From Apteryx mantelli (taxonomy: Eukaryota; Chordata; Aves; Apterygiformes; Apterygidae), in assembly GCF_036417845.1 (NCBI RefSeq), contig NC_089981.1, forward strand, positions 77,479,268 through 77,543,267: a DNA stretch of 64,000 nucleotides. The letters run 5' to 3'. Positions 61,745-64,000 of this stretch are shown here, one piece after another. The position numbers and the translations under genes were made by a program. Positions within the stretch are counted from its first letter, which is position 1; each line of letters begins with the position of its first letter. The notes under the pieces are model-generated. The model was given only the letters and a program-made list of their open reading frames with translations, made no database searches and had not been told where the DNA came from.

Positions 61745-62228
61745 CTGAACATATATATATAAAAAGATGATTTCTTTGCCAATATCATTCTGAAAGGTGA
61801 TCTTGGAGTCATTGCGGATGATTCTTTGAAAACAACATTTTACTACACAACAGGATTCAAAAAGGCAAACAACATAAATGATTAGGAAAGAGATAGAAAA
61901 TAATCATGAGACAATATAATCCTACCATATTAGCACATCTACAAAGTATGCAGTTCTGGCATCCCATCTCAAAAAAAAAAGAATCTATAAAAGTTATAAA
62001 GGTATAGAAAGAGAAACAAAGAAGAACAGAGGTATGAACAACTTCCACACACAAGAAACAAAACACTCTAAGTTGCTTCACCTCAAAAAACCAGAAGATT
62101 GAAAGCAGATGACTAATGTCAATGCAATCATTAACGGTTTGAAGAAGGTAAACAGGGAACATTTATCCATTATTTGTTACTTTGCAAGAACTAAGGCTCA
62201 CCAAATGAAATTCTCGTGAGAAGTGACA
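61745..62228 (+). mobile_element. CR1/L3-like LINE: end of ORF2, next to the preceding fragment
   Basis: GATCTTGGAGTCATTGCGGATGATTC, then GCAGTTCTGGCATCCCATCTCAAAAAA, then GAAGATTGAAAGCAGATGACTAATG and CTCACCAAATGAAATTC are the successive terminal ORF2 blocks of an old CR1 family, in order. There are many frame breaks. This segment corresponds to the part missing from the copy at 61355-61685. Confidence 0.85.
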
Positions 62229-64000
62229 TTAAGCTGTACCTTTGGTCTCATTTTATTTGACTAATCTTATATTCTAAATCACATGAAGTAAATGAGGTCA
62301 AGAACTTATATTCAAAGATTGATATGGATAGTAATATAAATACAGTGAATGTTCACAATTATTAAAATTATTTATATCCTTTTTTGGAAAGGACTATTAA
62401 AGGGATACTCCAAAACTTAAACCAGTTTAACAACTAGAGATGAGGAAAAGACCAAGGCCAGATCACAACAGTTTCTGTAAAATTCTTACACCATCCTTTG
62501 AAAGTACAAATATAACATATCAACAATTTTAGAGACAGAATACAAGACCAGATGGAATTTTTATGTTCAGATGAACATAAAGTGCAAATCTGAGAAATCA
62601 AAAATTTCAGCCACATAATATTCCAGGCAATGTATTTCTGAGGACTTAATTCATTGACCTGTATTGTCAATGTTTCTCAAATCTATTTCCCTGGAATATT
62701 CATTTGAAAATGTACTACTTGTCATGCCCTATTGCCCAAACATACCCATGTTTTGGGTTTTTTTTAATTCCAAAAAGACTTAGGCACACTGAGTAAACAG
62801 ATTTAATAAGCTGAACTCAATCGTGGTTACATTTTTTGGCAGAAATCGCCTTTCTGAGTTTCTATTTCAGTAAGATTCACTTAATACAATGAAAGCTGAG
62901 TATGCTTTGATCCACAATAACAAAGTTAAAATGTATGGAGAGACAATAAGGCTGGGAAAATGCTCTCTTGGCAAATAAAAGCTGGAGCAAATTAATCCCA
63001 CCAATTTCCCACTTTAATGAGTTCAGACCTTACCATCATTAATAATACTGAAATATTTATCAAAAATTTATATAAAGATAATTAGGAAAGGTCTTTGGTC
63101 CCATCAGAAGGATCGGAAGCTATTGGAACTTTTATCACATGAGCAAGATCAAAACCAAAGTAGCTATATTCTTTTTTTCTTTTGTGTTAAGCACCTCTTA
63201 TACCCCAAGCATCTGACTATTGTCTCGTAAAGCACTTGGCTATAACCCAAAGACAGGTTCAAATAAGGTTCTGAGATTTCACACACATGCACATACACAC
63301 ATTCTTTTGATCTACTCTCCTTACATTAGGAATAGGAGTCAACAGGAGTTAAAAGTAGTCAGCGTCTCAAAACAGGATTGGGTCCTTTATCCTTATTTGC
63401 TCCCTTGTACTTGTTTCATTCGCTGTTTGCCAGCTCTACTATTAACATTCCTCTGCAACAAAAAGCACAGTGAAAAAGAAAGCACAGTTAGCTTTACTTT
63501 AAAACTAAAGTCCTGAAAACACCCATCCACTTATGCTGGATTAAAAGAGTTCTGAAGATGCTCAAGCACAAAGAATTAATTTAAAACTGCACAATACTCA
63601 TCTGACAAGTACATGTTCCAGTGTATTGTCATCTTTCCTTGAAGTGCCATACAGTCTATATCCCCAAGTGACTAAATGTAATTTCCACATTCTACCTCAT
63701 CAATTTTAGAAACTAAGATAATTCTTAAAAAATAAGACACTGGTAATTCTAAAATTTTCAATAAAATTTGCAAGACTGGAAAGTTCTTCAGTAAATGCAG
63801 GCATATTTTTCCCTGAGATACTAATCTATGGCTGTCTGTAGGGAGATGTCTATTTATTTTAAAACATACACGACTGAATTATCATGGCTTTTGATCCTAA
63901 AACTGTATCTAAAATGTGGAGTACAAAGTACTTTGTCATCCACCTCCCCTGATTGCCCAAACTGGAAAATTGTCCACACTGAAGTCTTTCTGCCTGCATC
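62229..64000. other. Intergenic sequence to the right edge, no gene seen
   Basis: AT-rich, with ORFs under 100 codons and no recognisable repeat beyond a short CA/CACAT patch near 63280. Confidence 0.65.

Noticed and set aside
61857-62162. 101-codon minus-strand ORF rich in Phe/Cys/Leu
   Set aside because: Antisense of the CR1 ORF2 relic at 61745-62228, not a gene.
1-64000. CRISPR arrays, bacterial operons, prophage or insertion sequences
   Set aside because: No regularly spaced repeats, no ribosome-binding-site-led gene strings and no transposase ORFs. All evidence points to vertebrate nuclear DNA.

Overview
The window reads as bird genomic DNA, or possibly another sauropsid. The evidence is a vertebrate selenoprotein gene set in AT-rich non-coding sequence, with CR1 retrotransposon fragments of bird/reptile type, including one with the familiar CR1 3' end. 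Very old MIR-like and L3-like relics are also present. Nothing prokaryotic is seen: no operons, and no long ORFs outside low-complexity GC-rich DNA. I cannot name the species.

The only gene I can support is DIO3, type 3 iodothyronine deiodinase, on the + strand. It is a single-exon, TATA-driven gene at about 28.08-29.58 kb with CDS 28159-28983. An in-frame TGA at codon 138 is decoded as selenocysteine, and the 3' UTR carries a matching SECIS element (about 29.38-29.44 kb) followed by AATAAA at 29551. Together these make a complete selenoprotein unit: promoter, recoded ORF, SECIS and polyA signal. The gene lies in a dense CpG island (about 26.57-28.99 kb). A second, patchier GC/CpG-rich block (about 29.65-31.86 kb) lies just downstream and has no recognisable gene.

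The rest is gene desert: about 26.5 kb on the left and 32 kb on the right. It holds (i) CR1 fragments of at least two ages at 10.6, 18.0, 42.6, 44.5-44.9, 52.6-52.9 and 61.4-62.2 kb; (ii) MIR/CORE-SINE-like relics at 2.7 and 43.0 kb, with weaker ones at 25.8 and 55.7 kb; (iii) at least ten decayed copies of short palindromic repeats with a core like TTGACTTCAATGGGAG, whose family I cannot name; (iv) microsatellites, a 46-bp alternating pyrimidine-purine tract and a 57-nt polypurine tract; and (v) a very similar ~160-bp inverted duplication (22515-22677 against 24525-24684). The second arm of that duplication is flanked by a 15-19-bp direct repeat, as if it had been inserted as a templated copy.

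The most interesting items are the inverted templated insertion at 24.5 kb, the selenocysteine machinery of DIO3, the G4-prone promoter island with its possible antisense or downstream non-coding transcription, and the palindromic repeat relics. I saw no convincing new protein-coding system.
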